Part shown: positions 42,076 to 50,992 of the stretch, one piece after another
Position numbering within the stretch: position 1 is the stretch's first letter
Layout: each line of letters opens with the position of its first letter
Source of the DNA: Kluyvera sp040932435
GTDB lineage: Bacteria; Pseudomonadota; Gammaproteobacteria; Enterobacterales; Enterobacteriaceae
DNA length: 64,000 bases
Assembly: GCF_040932435.1 (NCBI RefSeq)
Contig: NZ_JBFQGA010000004.1
Location: 124,001 to 188,000, forward strand
Direction of reading: 5' to 3'
Program-made: the position numbers and the translations under genes
The notes under the pieces: model-generated
Database searches by the model: none
What the model was told of the DNA's origin: nothing
What the model saw: the letters and a program-made list of their open reading frames with translations, nothing else

Positions 42076-43470
42076 TTAGCCTTTTAGGCTCGCCCCGTTG
42101 CTGGCAATCACCTCTTTATACCAGCCAAAACTCTTCTTCTTGCTACGCGCCAGCGTACCGCTGCCGTCATCGTTACGGTCAACGTAGATAAAGCCATAGC
42201 GTTTGGAAAGCTCCGCTTTCGAGGCGCTGACCAGATCAATCGGCCCCCAACTGGTGAAGCCCATCAGCTCAACGCCGTCTTCAATCGCTTCACGCGCCTG
42301 GACCAGATGATCGTTCAGATAGCTGATGCGATAGTCATCGTGGATGCTGCCATCCGCCTCAACGTTGTCCTTCGCCCCCAGACCGTTTTCGACGATAAAA
42401 AGTGGTTTCTGGTAGCGATCCCACAGCACATTCAACAACGTGCGCAGCCCCAGCGGGTCAATCTGCCAGCCCCATTCTGAGCTTGCCAGATGCGGGTTTG
42501 GCACCATGTTGAGGATGTTGCCACGCGCGGTCTGATTCAGCGCTTCGTCGGCGGTAACGCAGCCGGTCATGTAATAGCTAAACGAGATAAAATCAACGGT
42601 GGATTGCAGCGCTTCGCGGTCGGCGTCGGTAATGTCCAGCGTAAAACCGTGCTCGCGGAAGTAGCGCAGCATATACCCCGGATAGGCACCGCGGCACTGC
42701 ACATCGCCGAAGAACTGCCAGCCTCGATTCTCCTGCAGCGTTTTGAACACGTCTTCCGGCTTGCAGCTTAGCGGGTACACCAAGCCACCCAGCAACATAT
42801 TGCCAATTTTCCCCTCCGGGACGATTTCATGGCAGGCTTTCACCGCCAGCGCACTGGCGACCAGTTGATGGTGAATCGCTTGGTAAACCTCGGCTTTACT
42901 GCTGTCAGCCGGCAGCCCCACGCCGGTCATCGGCGCATGCAGTGACATATTGATTTCATTAAAGGTCAGCCACAGCTTCACTTTGCTCTGGTAACGCGCA
43001 AATACCGTGCGGGCGTAACGTTCGAAGAAGCCAATCACCTTGCGGTTGCCCCAACCGCCGTAATTTTTCACCAGCGCCCACGGCATCTCGTAGTGTGATA
43101 GCGTCACCAGCGGGGTGATGTTGTGTTTGGCCATCTCATCAAACAGTTTGTCGTAAAAGGCCAGCCCCGCCTCATTCGGCTCGGCGTCATCGCCGTTGGG
43201 GAAAATGCGCGTCCAGGCGATGGAAACGCGCAGGCAGTTAAAGCCCATCTCAGCAAACAGCGAAATATCTTGCGGATAGCGGTGGTAGAAATCGATAGCA
43301 ATATCTTTGATACCGGAGTCCCCCGGCACACGCTCGACCACCTCGCCAAAAATGCCCTGTGGCTGCGCGTCAGAAGTCGATAGCCCTTTGCCATCCTCCA
43401 GATAAGCGCCCTCAATCTGATTTGCCGCGGTCGCGCCGCCCCAAAGAAACGCCTGTGGGAATGTTTTCAT
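42076..43470 (-). CDS. bglB: 6-phospho-beta-glucosidase BglB (GH1)
   Basis: 464 residues. GH1 retaining enzyme: acid/base Glu172 in TFNEINM and nucleophile Glu361 in IVENGLGA. The phosphate-binding SASKAELSKRYGFIYVDR segment near 420-435 is typical of phospho-glucosidases. Very similar by eye to E. coli BglB. It hydrolyses phosphorylated aryl-beta-glucosides (arbutin, salicin) or cellobiose delivered by BglF. Third gene of bglGFB, 15 bases after bglF. The operon is in a different chromosomal place from E. coli bgl. Confidence 0.93.
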   Translation of the reverse strand: MKTFPQAFLWGGATAANQIEGAYLEDGKGLSTSDAQPQGIFGEVVERVPGDSGIKDIAIDFYHRYPQDISLFAEMGFNCLRVSIAWTRIFPNGDDAEPNEAGLAFYDKLFDEMAKHNITPLVTLSHYEMPWALVKNYGGWGNRKVIGFFERYARTVFARYQSKVKLWLTFNEINMSLHAPMTGVGLPADSSKAEVYQAIHHQLVASALAVKACHEIVPEGKIGNMLLGGLVYPLSCKPEDVFKTLQENRGWQFFGDVQCRGAYPGYMLRYFREHGFTLDITDADREALQSTVDFISFSYYMTGCVTADEALNQTARGNILNMVPNPHLASSEWGWQIDPLGLRTLLNVLWDRYQKPLFIVENGLGAKDNVEADGSIHDDYRISYLNDHLVQAREAIEDGVELMGFTSWGPIDLVSASKAELSKRYGFIYVDRNDDGSGTLARSKKKSFGWYKEVIASNGASLKG

Positions 43471-43485
43471 CTCTCTCTCCTGTGA

Positions 43486-45339
43486 TTAATGCGTGATGGA
43501 CAACAGCGGTTGACCGGCACTCACTGCGCTGGCAGCGTTGATTTCCAGCCCCGGATAGTCGTCGCTGTTGCTGATAATAATTGGCGTTGCCAGGTCGTAA
43601 CCGGCATCAATAATCGCCTGACGATCAAAGGTCAGCAGCAGATCGCCAGCCTTAATTTTGTCACCCTCTTTCACATGGGCGGTAAACGGCGCACCGTCGA
43701 GTTTGACGGTATCAATGCCCACGTGAATCAACAGCTCAATGCCGCTATTGCTCAGCAGGCCAATGGCATGTTTGGTCTGGAAAATGGACGCCACTTCTCC
43801 GTCAAACGGTGCAATTACTTGGCCGACGCTGGGTATAATCGCCACACCTTTGCCTAATAAACCGCTAGCGAACGTGGCATCGGGCACCTGATCGAGCGCC
43901 AGCACGGTGCCGGCCATCGGAGCCAATACGTCGTTTTCAGAGGCTTTCGCCACCGCCACCGGAGCGTCAGTTTTACCCGGCAGTCCGGCAACCATCGTCA
44001 TCACCAACCCCAGAACAAAGGCCACCAGCGTTCCGGCAAGCCCTCCCCAGAAACTGGCATCAACGCCACTTGGCGGGATCATCTGCGCCAGAGTGAAAAT
44101 ATTCGCTAAGCCAAAAGAGAAGGTGTAGCTGTGGCTAAATGCGGTAATCGCCCCGCCGATGGCACCCGCCACGCAGCCAAAAATGAATGGACGGCGCAGC
44201 GGCAGCGTCAAACCATAAATAGCCGGTTCGGTGATACCAAAAAGCCCTGCCGAAAACGCCGATCCTGCCAGCACTTTCTGGCGGGCGTCGCGAGTGGCGA
44301 GGAAAATCCCCAGCACCGCCCCCACCTGCGCCACCACGGCAGGTACGATGATCGGCATCATGGAGTCGTAACCGAGCACCGTCATGTTGTTAATCATCAG
44401 CGGCACCAGCCCCCAGTGCAGACCGAAGATCACGCACACCTGCCACAGACCACCGAGCGCGGCTCCCGCAAGCCAAGGCGCAACGTTGTAGACAATCTGA
44501 AAACCGTTCGCCAGCAGATGGCTCAACCAAGTGGCTACCGGGCCAATAATCAGGAACGTCAGCGGCACGACAATCGCTAGGCAAATCGCGGGCGTGAAGA
44601 AGTTTTTCATTGCCGACGGCAGTAGCGCATTGCTGCGGCGCTCAATCCAGCAGCTGACCCAGGCGGCAAGGATTATCGGAATAACTGAGGAGCTGTAGTT
44701 GATAAAGGTGACCGGGATACCGAGGAAATATTCCGCCGTCGCCCCCGGTGCCAATCCGGCTTCAAATGCCTGAATCATCAGCGGATGGGTTAGCGCACCG
44801 CCGATAACCATGGTAATAAACGGATTGCCGCCGAATTTTTTCCCGGCGGTATAGCCCAAGAAAAGCGGGAAGAAGAAGAACAGCGCATCGCTGGCAGCAA
44901 ACCAGATTTTGTAAGTAGCCTGCTCGGGGTTTAGCCAACCGCAAACCACCGCCAGCGCCAGCAGTCCTTTCAACAGGCCCGTCGCCGCCATCACGCCGAT
45001 AAACGGCGCGAAGATGCCTGAGACAATGTCGATAAGCTGGCCCAGCACCGAGGTTTTGTCCCCCTTCGCCATCACTGGTTCGCTGTCATCGGAAATGCCC
45101 GCTTCATAGCGCACCGCCTGCCATACGTCATGGACATGGTTGCCAATCACCACTTGGAACTGACCGCCACTTTCCACCACCATGATGACGTCGGGGTTGG
45201 CTTTTAGCGCTTCGGCATCGGCTTTATCGCTCTCTTTAAGCTTAAAACGCAGCCGCGTGGCGCAGTGAACCAGACTCACAATATTCTCTTTGCCACCCAC
45301 GTGGCTGAGAATATCCTGCGCAAGTGCTTTGTATTTCAT
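43486..45339 (-). CDS. bglF: Beta-glucoside PTS permease EIIBCA BglF
   Basis: 617 residues in the B-C-A order of E. coli BglF. IIB about 1-90 with phospho-Cys26 (HCATRLRFKLKES). IIC about 105-460 with about ten helices and the FGITEPAIYGLTLPLRRPF block. IIA about 480-617 with phospho-His539 in LIHVGIDTVKLDG. It imports and phosphorylates beta-glucosides, and in E. coli also phosphorylates and inactivates the antiterminator BglG when substrate is absent. An antiterminator/terminator site lies between bglG and this gene, so its expression depends on BglG. Confidence 0.95.
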   Translation of the reverse strand: MKYKALAQDILSHVGGKENIVSLVHCATRLRFKLKESDKADAEALKANPDVIMVVESGGQFQVVIGNHVHDVWQAVRYEAGISDDSEPVMAKGDKTSVLGQLIDIVSGIFAPFIGVMAATGLLKGLLALAVVCGWLNPEQATYKIWFAASDALFFFFPLFLGYTAGKKFGGNPFITMVIGGALTHPLMIQAFEAGLAPGATAEYFLGIPVTFINYSSSVIPIILAAWVSCWIERRSNALLPSAMKNFFTPAICLAIVVPLTFLIIGPVATWLSHLLANGFQIVYNVAPWLAGAALGGLWQVCVIFGLHWGLVPLMINNMTVLGYDSMMPIIVPAVVAQVGAVLGIFLATRDARQKVLAGSAFSAGLFGITEPAIYGLTLPLRRPFIFGCVAGAIGGAITAFSHSYTFSFGLANIFTLAQMIPPSGVDASFWGGLAGTLVAFVLGLVMTMVAGLPGKTDAPVAVAKASENDVLAPMAGTVLALDQVPDATFASGLLGKGVAIIPSVGQVIAPFDGEVASIFQTKHAIGLLSNSGIELLIHVGIDTVKLDGAPFTAHVKEGDKIKAGDLLLTFDRQAIIDAGYDLATPIIISNSDDYPGLEINAASAVSAGQPLLSITH

Positions 45340-45368
45340 GCCCTAATTCCTTGACCGAGTTTAAAAAC

Positions 45369-45436
45369 AAAAAAACCCGAGAACGACGCCGGTTAGCATC
45401 GCACTCAGGTTTTGCCTGCCTATGCAGTAACAATCC
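45369..45436 (-). promoter_or_regulatory. Second bgl antitermination site (RAT plus terminator)
   Basis: On the minus strand, the RAT sequence GGATTGTTACTGCATAGGCA-GGCAAAACC (45408-45436) overlaps the left arm of a terminator hairpin AACCTGAG / CTCGGGTT (45374-45411) followed by seven Ts. This is the classic bgl arrangement: BglG binding to RAT prevents the hairpin. Confidence 0.93.
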
Positions 45437-45449
45437 AATTGTGGAGGGA

Positions 45450-46283
45450 TTAACGTCCCTCTTTTCTCACCCGTTCAATATGAATGGCGAGAAACATAAT
45501 CTCTTCCGTCGTCAGCGACCGCTGGTAGCTGTTTTGCAGGTGAAGCGCCACGGTCTCCGCGCACTTCCACGCTTTGGCGTAGTTGTCCTTCACCGCGCTA
45601 TGTAGCTCTGCATCATCATCTTCCACCACCGTACGCGTCAGCATACGCTGGGCGAAAAACTTCAGGTGGGTGACAAAGCGCTGATAACTTAACGACTCTT
45701 CGTTGTACTCCAAATGCAGTTGATACTTCACCAACTGCAAAATTTCCTGCATCACCCGCGTCACGTGCATCACTTCTGGCATTTCGCTGTTAAGCTGCGC
45801 GGTCACCAGATGCAGGGCGATAAACCCAGCTTCGTCTTCCGCCAACTCAACGCCAAGCCGCTTTGCAATCAATGTTCGTGCCTCTTGGCCGAGCGCAAAC
45901 TCCTTCGGGTAAAGGCGTTTAATCTCCCACAGCAGCACGTTACGCAGCGCCACGCCGTTTTTTTGTCGCTCAATGGCGAAGTGACAGTGGTCGGTCAGCG
46001 TGATGTAGATGCTTTCCTGCAGCTTGCCGAGGCGCTCACGCGCTTGTTCTATGATCCGGTCGCAGGTGGTCATCACCTCTAACGGAATCTGACTGAGCAA
46101 TTCACTCAAACGCCCCACCAGCTCATCGCTTTGCAGGGCAAAAATTTTCTCAACTTTCGACTCATCCAGTAAGTCGCCGACGCGCTTTTGAAAGGCGAGC
46201 CCTCGCCCCATCACGACTTGCTCACGCCGGTGTTCATCCAGAACCACCACTACGTTGTTATTTAGGACCTTGGCGATCTGCAT
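45450..46283 (-). CDS. bglG: Transcriptional antiterminator BglG
   Basis: 277 residues. CAT RNA-binding domain 1-55 (QIAKVLNNNVVVVLDE, with GRGLAFQKRVGD), then PRD1 about 65-170 (conserved His in SIYITLTDHCHFAIER) and PRD2 about 175-277 (RFVTHLKFFAQRML; ending EIMFLAIHIERVRKE). PRD histidines are the sites of PTS phosphorylation controlling dimerisation. It would bind the two RAT elements at 46337-46364 and 45408-45436, controlling itself and bglFB. First gene of the operon. Confidence 0.95.
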   Translation of the reverse strand: MQIAKVLNNNVVVVLDEHRREQVVMGRGLAFQKRVGDLLDESKVEKIFALQSDELVGRLSELLSQIPLEVMTTCDRIIEQARERLGKLQESIYITLTDHCHFAIERQKNGVALRNVLLWEIKRLYPKEFALGQEARTLIAKRLGVELAEDEAGFIALHLVTAQLNSEMPEVMHVTRVMQEILQLVKYQLHLEYNEESLSYQRFVTHLKFFAQRMLTRTVVEDDDAELHSAVKDNYAKAWKCAETVALHLQNSYQRSLTTEEIMFLAIHIERVRKEGR

Positions 46284-46300
46284 TTATGAACCCCAGAAAC

Positions 46301-46364
46301 AAAAAAACCTGATTTCCGACAAGTGTCAGATAATCAGGTTTTGCCTGCCTAAGCAGTAACAATC
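46301..46364 (-). promoter_or_regulatory. First bgl antitermination site (RAT plus terminator)
   Basis: On the minus strand, RAT GATTGTTACTGCTTAGGCAG-GCAAAACC (46337-46364) overlaps the left arm of a 9-bp terminator AACCTGATT / AATCAGGTT (46306-46340) followed by seven Ts, 18 bases upstream of the bglG ATG. Confidence 0.93.
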
Positions 46365-46370
46365 GGCCTC

Positions 46371-46433
46371 AGTATTTCATTTCCGGCGGCGATGGCTCAA
46401 TGGAACAAATGGAAATTTGTGATGTTGATCGGA
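46371..46433 (-). promoter_or_regulatory. Candidate bgl promoter with CRP-like site
   Basis: Minus-strand TTGAGC (46400-46395), 18-base spacer and AATACT (46376-46371) form a possible promoter with start near 46364. A CRP-like site with one exact half (TGTGA at 46418-46422) and a poor half (TCGGA at 46429-46433) is centred at 46425.5, about 61.5 bases upstream of that start, a standard class I position. Tentative. Confidence 0.35.
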
Positions 46434-46437
46434 TACT

Positions 46438-47376
46438 TTATCCTCGCCAATCGTTAATCACCCGCGAGATAAGCTTCGATTCCTGCAGGGCGCGGACGGC
46501 GGTAAACAGCGTGGTCGCTTCGTCGTACTCTTTGCGCAGGTAGCCCAGCCACTGTTTGATTCGCGCCACGTGATACAGCCCAGTGTCGCCCTGTTTTTCC
46601 AAGTGAGTGTACTTTTGCAGTAACTCAACCACCTGCGGCCACGGCAGGCGCGGTTCGTTATATTTGATGACCCGGCTCAGGTTCGGCACGTTCAGCGCTC
46701 CACGGCCAATCATCACTGCATCACAGCCGGTCACTGCCATGCACTCCTGCGCGCTTTGATAATCCCAGATTTCACCGTTAGCAATCACCGGAATAGTCAG
46801 GCGCTGGCGGATGTCGGCAATCGCCTGCCAGTTAATGCGTTCGGCCTTGTAGCCATCTTCTTTGGTGCGCCCGTGGACCGCCAGTTCTGTCGCCCCGGCC
46901 TGTTGCACGGCATCGGCAATTTCAAACTGCCGCGCATCGCTGTCCCAGCCTAGACGTACTTTTACGGTGACCGGGAGATGCGATGGCACCGCAGCACGCA
47001 TCGCTTTTGCGCCTTGGTAAATCAGCTCAGGATCTTTGAGCAGCGTCGCCCCGCCGCCGCTGCCGTTCACCGTTTTCGACGGACAGCCACAGTTGAGGTC
47101 AACGCCATAAGAACCCAGCTCAACCGCCCGGGCGGCGTTTTCCGCCAGCCACTGTGGATATTGCCCTAAAAGCTGAATTCGCACGCGAGTGCCGGAGGGG
47201 GTGCGGCTGTTGTTATGCAGCTCCGGACAGAGTTTCTGGAACGATTTTACCGGCAGCAGTTGATCCACCACGCGCAAAAATTCGGTGATGCACAGATCGT
47301 AATCATTCACTTCAGTCAGCAGCTCGCGCACCAGCGAATCGAGCACGCCTTCCATCGGCGCCAGTAAAACACGCAT
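46438..47376 (-). CDS. dusC: tRNA-dihydrouridine(16) synthase DusC
   Basis: 312 residues from the ATG at 47376 (MRVLLAPMEG), as in E. coli; a longer frame to 47472 was rejected. FMN-dependent TIM barrel: LLAPMEG for FMN, catalytic Cys98 in NCGCPSKTVNGSGGGA, KVRLGWD, HGRTKEDGYKAE and VIANGEI, then the C-terminal helical tRNA-binding domain. It reduces U16 in tRNA. The C-terminal tail differs from and is slightly shorter than E. coli (315). It ends five bases from the proposed bgl promoter, and is divergent from the M24-like gene. Confidence 0.96.
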   Translation of the reverse strand: MRVLLAPMEGVLDSLVRELLTEVNDYDLCITEFLRVVDQLLPVKSFQKLCPELHNNSRTPSGTRVRIQLLGQYPQWLAENAARAVELGSYGVDLNCGCPSKTVNGSGGGATLLKDPELIYQGAKAMRAAVPSHLPVTVKVRLGWDSDARQFEIADAVQQAGATELAVHGRTKEDGYKAERINWQAIADIRQRLTIPVIANGEIWDYQSAQECMAVTGCDAVMIGRGALNVPNLSRVIKYNEPRLPWPQVVELLQKYTHLEKQGDTGLYHVARIKQWLGYLRKEYDEATTLFTAVRALQESKLISRVINDWRG

Positions 47377-47487
47377 ATCGTTATCCGGAAAAAAAAGAGG
47401 CGCTATGGTAACGTCTTCACATGCAGCTTTCCACTGCCAGGAGCGCGACGGGTCTGTCGCGATTATTGACACATCAGGAGGTGAATC

Positions 47488-48870
47488 ATGAATTCGAGAG
47501 TTATCCAGCTACAAACCACGCAGCCCCCGCGCCAGTTTAACGACGTGGAGCCGGTATTGCTGAGCGATGCCACTATGCTGGAACGCAAAAATAAGCTGCT
47601 GGAACGCATGCGCGAGGAGCGCTTCGACGCCTTGGTGATTTATGCCGATAAAGAACATGGTGGAAACTTTGAATACCTGACCGGCTTTATTCCACGCTTT
47701 GAAGAAGGCCTGCTGGTGCTGGATAAATCCGGCCACGCCACCGCTATCCTCGGCAACGAAAACCTAAAAATGGCTCAGCATTCACGGCTGCCGGTTGCGC
47801 TCAAACACTGCCCGTACTTTTCGCTGCCCAACCAGCCGATGGATAACGAAAAACCGCTTAGCCAGCTATTTGGCGAAACCGGGCTGAGCACAATGTCAAA
47901 AATTGGTCTGGTCGGCTGGAAGATGTTTACCGCCACGATCGCCGATAACACAAAGTTCTTCGACCTTCCCTATTTTATCGTCGATGCAGTAAAAAACAGC
48001 ACCCATGCGGAGCTGGTGAATGCCGCCCATCTGTTTATTCGCGGTGATAAAGGGGCGAGAACGGTCAACAATGCCAACGAAATCGCCCATTATGAATACG
48101 GCGCGAATCTGGCCTCAAACTGTATGCTGAAGGCGCTGGATGCGGTCGAACCGGGCATTCGTGAAACCGAACTGGGCGCGCTGCTGGCCGACGAAGGGCA
48201 ATACCAGACCGTTGTCGCTATTGCCGCCGCCGGGCAGCGCTTTGAGAAAGCCAATCTCTACCCGACCTATAAACAGATTCAGCGCGGCCAGCCGCTGTCG
48301 ATGACCACCGGCTTTAAGGGCGGACTTTCCAGCCGGACGGGATTTGTGATTGCCGATGAAAGCGAACTGCCGGAAAACCAGAAAGATTATGTCGACCGCG
48401 TAGTGAAGCCGTACTTTGGCGCGGTCGTCTGCTGGCTTGAGAATATTCACGTGGGGATGCCAGGCGGCAAGTTGTATCAGTTGATTGAGGAAGTGCTGCC
48501 AAAAGAGCAATACGGCTGGCACCTCAATCCGGGCCACCTTAGCGCCGACGAGGAGTGGATGTCATCACCGGTGTATCCGGCCTCGAACGAGACGCTAAAA
48601 AGCGGGATGATCCTACAAATTGATATCATTCCATCGGTGCCGGGATATACCGGAACCAGCGCAGAGGAGAGCGTTGCCCTCGCCGATGCCACGTTACGCC
48701 AGCAGATAGCGCAAGAGTATCCAGCGCTGTGGGCGCGTATTGAGGCTCGTCGCAGCTACATTCGCGAGGTGCTGAATATTGCGCTTGCCGACGATGTGAT
48801 GCCGCTGTCCAACAGCGTGGGGTATTTAAGACCGTTTATGCTGGCGAAGGATAAATCGCTAACGGCGTGA
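47488..48870 (+). CDS. M24-fold protein lacking canonical metal ligands
   Basis: 460 residues with the two-domain layout of Xaa-Pro peptidases/creatinases. The N-terminal domain (about 30-165) has MLERKNKLLERMREERFDALV and YLTGFIPRFEEGLLVLD. The C-terminal pita-bread-like domain runs about 195-420. The usual metal ligands do not line up. The two aspartates are replaced in SMTTGFKGGLSSRTG (271-285), the GHGIG motif reads NPGHLSADEEW (348-358), and the first Glu position reads DIIP (379-382); the final Glu may be in SAEES (391-395). Likely a non-peptidase member or one with altered chemistry. A CAGGAGGTG ribosome site precedes the ATG. It is divergent from dusC and followed by BIMEs. Confidence 0.8.
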   Translation: MNSRVIQLQTTQPPRQFNDVEPVLLSDATMLERKNKLLERMREERFDALVIYADKEHGGNFEYLTGFIPRFEEGLLVLDKSGHATAILGNENLKMAQHSRLPVALKHCPYFSLPNQPMDNEKPLSQLFGETGLSTMSKIGLVGWKMFTATIADNTKFFDLPYFIVDAVKNSTHAELVNAAHLFIRGDKGARTVNNANEIAHYEYGANLASNCMLKALDAVEPGIRETELGALLADEGQYQTVVAIAAAGQRFEKANLYPTYKQIQRGQPLSMTTGFKGGLSSRTGFVIADESELPENQKDYVDRVVKPYFGAVVCWLENIHVGMPGGKLYQLIEEVLPKEQYGWHLNPGHLSADEEWMSSPVYPASNETLKSGMILQIDIIPSVPGYTGTSAEESVALADATLRQQIAQEYPALWARIEARRSYIREVLNIALADDVMPLSNSVGYLRPFMLAKDKSLTA

Positions 48871-48875
48871 TGATT

Positions 48876-49120
48876 GTAGGCCGGATAAGGCGTTTACGCC
48901 GCCATCCGGCAATGTGCACCCAACGCCTGATGGCGCTGCGCTTATCAGACCTACAAACATAACCGGTATGTACGCAGGCACGTGGCTATCCGGCAATGTG
49001 CTTGATGATTGTAGGCCGGATAAGGCGTTTACGCCGCCATCCGGCAATGTGCACCAACGCCTGATGGCGCTGTGCTTATCAGGCCTACAAACATAACCAA
49101 TATACCGCCATCCGGCGATC
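48876..49120. repeat. Tandemly duplicated BIME between M24-like gene and mhbM
   Basis: Two near-identical units of about 90 bases (48873-48961 and 49014-49096), each GTAGGCCGGATAAGGCGTTT... to ...CTACAAACATAACC, separated by about 50 bases holding CTATCCGGCAATGTG. A truncated REP (CCGCCATCCGGCGATC, 49105-49120) follows. It lies between convergent genes. Confidence 0.9.
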
Positions 49121-49127
49121 TACCTGA

Positions 49128-50321
49128 TTAACGTGGTTCCAAGCAGTTATCTTCTTTCCAGCCATACAGCCACTCGATGCCACGGTAAAATTCGGCCTGG
49201 GTTTTGCCTTTCCACAGCAGGTTACGCACCTGACGTTCAACTCCGGCCGCATGGTACAAACGTCCCATTTCACGGGTTGACCAAACGATACGCGCCGTGC
49301 GTGGAATACGCACCGACTCATACAGCGCAAACGCGTTTGCCGCATCGCCGTCGCATTGAGCCAGCGCTTTGCCGAGCGTCACCGCGTCTTCCAGTGCCAT
49401 ACAAGCGCCCTGCGCCATATACTGCGCCACCGGGTGCGCCGAGTCGCCGACGAGGGTGATACGTCCGTTGCCCCATTGTTCCACCGGCTCGCGGTCGGCG
49501 GTTGACCAGCGACGCCAAGAGGTTGGTTTATCCAGCATCTGACGCGGGCGCGGGTGAATGCCTTTAAAGTACGACATCACTTCTTCTTTACTGCCATCGC
49601 GCACGCCCCACTGTTCCGTTTCACGGCTGTGGAAAGTCACCACTAGGTTGTACTGCTTGCCGCCGCGCAGCGGATAGTGCACCAAATGGCAATGCGGGCC
49701 GGCCCACAGTACCGGCGCATTGATGCGCAGATCTTCTGGCATATCGTCACGTTCGATAACCGCGCGATACACCACATGCCCAGTCACGCGCGGGTTGTCC
49801 CCGAGCAGACTCTGGCGCACCACTGACTTCACGCCATCACAGCCGATAAGAATATCTGCCGTCCAGCTATTGCCCTTGTCGTCGTATACGGTGACGTCAT
49901 GCTCCGTTTGACGAATATCGGTGACGTGGGTCGAAGTACGGTACTTCACCCCAGGGTGCTGCAGCGCGGCTTCCCAAACGGTGGCGTGAATATCAACACG
50001 GTGAATAACCGCGTACGGGCCGCCGAAATGATCGCGGAACGCCTGTCCGGTTTCGATGCTGATCACTTCTTCACCGTTCACGGCATCCATCATGGTGATA
50101 TGGTCGGTAAAGACCGCACGCTGACGGGCAACCTCGCCGACGCCTAAGCTATCGAGCGCGGAAAACGCGTTCGGCCCAAGTTGGATGCCAGCGCCAATCT
50201 CACCGATTTCATGCGCCTGTTCGAGCAGCATGACTTGGATGCCCTGGCGAGCCAATGACAGCGCGGTAGCTGCGCCACCGATACCGCCGCCAACGATAAT
50301 TGCACGGGTTACTTTAGCCAT
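49128..50321 (-). CDS. mhbM: 3-hydroxybenzoate 6-hydroxylase MhbM
   Basis: 397-residue FAD-dependent aromatic hydroxylase. Rossmann motif GGGIGGAATALSLARQG near residues 11-27, the DG motif ILIGCDGVKSVVR and the GD motif ITLVGDSAHPVAQYMAQG (FAD ribityl contact). It inserts OH para to the existing hydroxyl of 3-hydroxybenzoate to give gentisate, using NADH and O2. Last gene of the mhbTDHIM operon in the same order as the Klebsiella mhbRTDHIM cluster. The 3' end adjoins a BIME cluster. Confidence 0.92.
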   Translation of the reverse strand: MAKVTRAIIVGGGIGGAATALSLARQGIQVMLLEQAHEIGEIGAGIQLGPNAFSALDSLGVGEVARQRAVFTDHITMMDAVNGEEVISIETGQAFRDHFGGPYAVIHRVDIHATVWEAALQHPGVKYRTSTHVTDIRQTEHDVTVYDDKGNSWTADILIGCDGVKSVVRQSLLGDNPRVTGHVVYRAVIERDDMPEDLRINAPVLWAGPHCHLVHYPLRGGKQYNLVVTFHSRETEQWGVRDGSKEEVMSYFKGIHPRPRQMLDKPTSWRRWSTADREPVEQWGNGRITLVGDSAHPVAQYMAQGACMALEDAVTLGKALAQCDGDAANAFALYESVRIPRTARIVWSTREMGRLYHAAGVERQVRNLLWKGKTQAEFYRGIEWLYGWKEDNCLEPR

Positions 50322-50339
50322 GGTATTTCTCCTTTTTGA

Positions 50340-50984
50340 CTACGCCGGGATTTTGTCCTGCTGATTTTCGGGTGCGGCGGCAATAAACGCCGGTAGCGCG
50401 GTGCAGGCGTCATACACTGCCTTACAGCGCGGGAACCCGCTCAGATCGCAGCCAAAACGCAGTGCGTTAGCCCACTGCGGCACTAAGCAGCAATCGGCAA
50501 GCGTCGGCGTATCGCCAAAACAAAACTGCCCGGAATCGCTGCGGCGCAGCAGCTGTTCCACCGCGCTCAGCCCCTGCTGGACCCAGTGGGCATACCAGCG
50601 GTTTTTATCTTCTTCGCTCACCTTCAGCTCGTCGCTTAAGTAGCGCAATACCCGCATGTTGTTAATCGGGTGGATGTCGCAGCTGATGGCGTAGACAATT
50701 TCCAGCACGCGCATGCGCTGGGGATCGTTTGCCGGGAGCAGCGGCGTCTGCGGGAAATGTCTGTCCAGCCAATCAATAATCGCCAGCGACTGCCCCAGCG
50801 CTTCACCGTCATCGGTGATAAGCGCCGGCACCAGCCCTACCGGATTGAGGCGACGGTAATCCAGCGCGTTTTGCTGGCCTATCCGAATATTGACGCCCAC
50901 GGTCTGGTAGTCGATGCCCTTCAGCGCCAGCGCGATACGCACGCGATAAGAGGCCGAACTATTATAAAAACTGTACAGCTTCAT
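50340..50984 (-). CDS. mhbI: Maleylpyruvate isomerase MhbI (zeta-class GST)
   Basis: 214 residues from the ATG at 50984; a second ATG one codon earlier is too close to GAGG (50991-50994). Glutathione transferase fold: thioredoxin-like N-terminal domain with SSASYRVRIALALKG (zeta-class active-site SSxxxR) and an all-helical C-terminal domain (LADCCLVPQWANAL). It converts maleylpyruvate to fumarylpyruvate with glutathione. It sits eight bases after the mhbH stop. Confidence 0.93.
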   Translation of the reverse strand: MKLYSFYNSSASYRVRIALALKGIDYQTVGVNIRIGQQNALDYRRLNPVGLVPALITDDGEALGQSLAIIDWLDRHFPQTPLLPANDPQRMRVLEIVYAISCDIHPINNMRVLRYLSDELKVSEEDKNRWYAHWVQQGLSAVEQLLRRSDSGQFCFGDTPTLADCCLVPQWANALRFGCDLSGFPRCKAVYDACTALPAFIAAAPENQQDKIPA

Positions 50985-50992
50985 CATTCACC

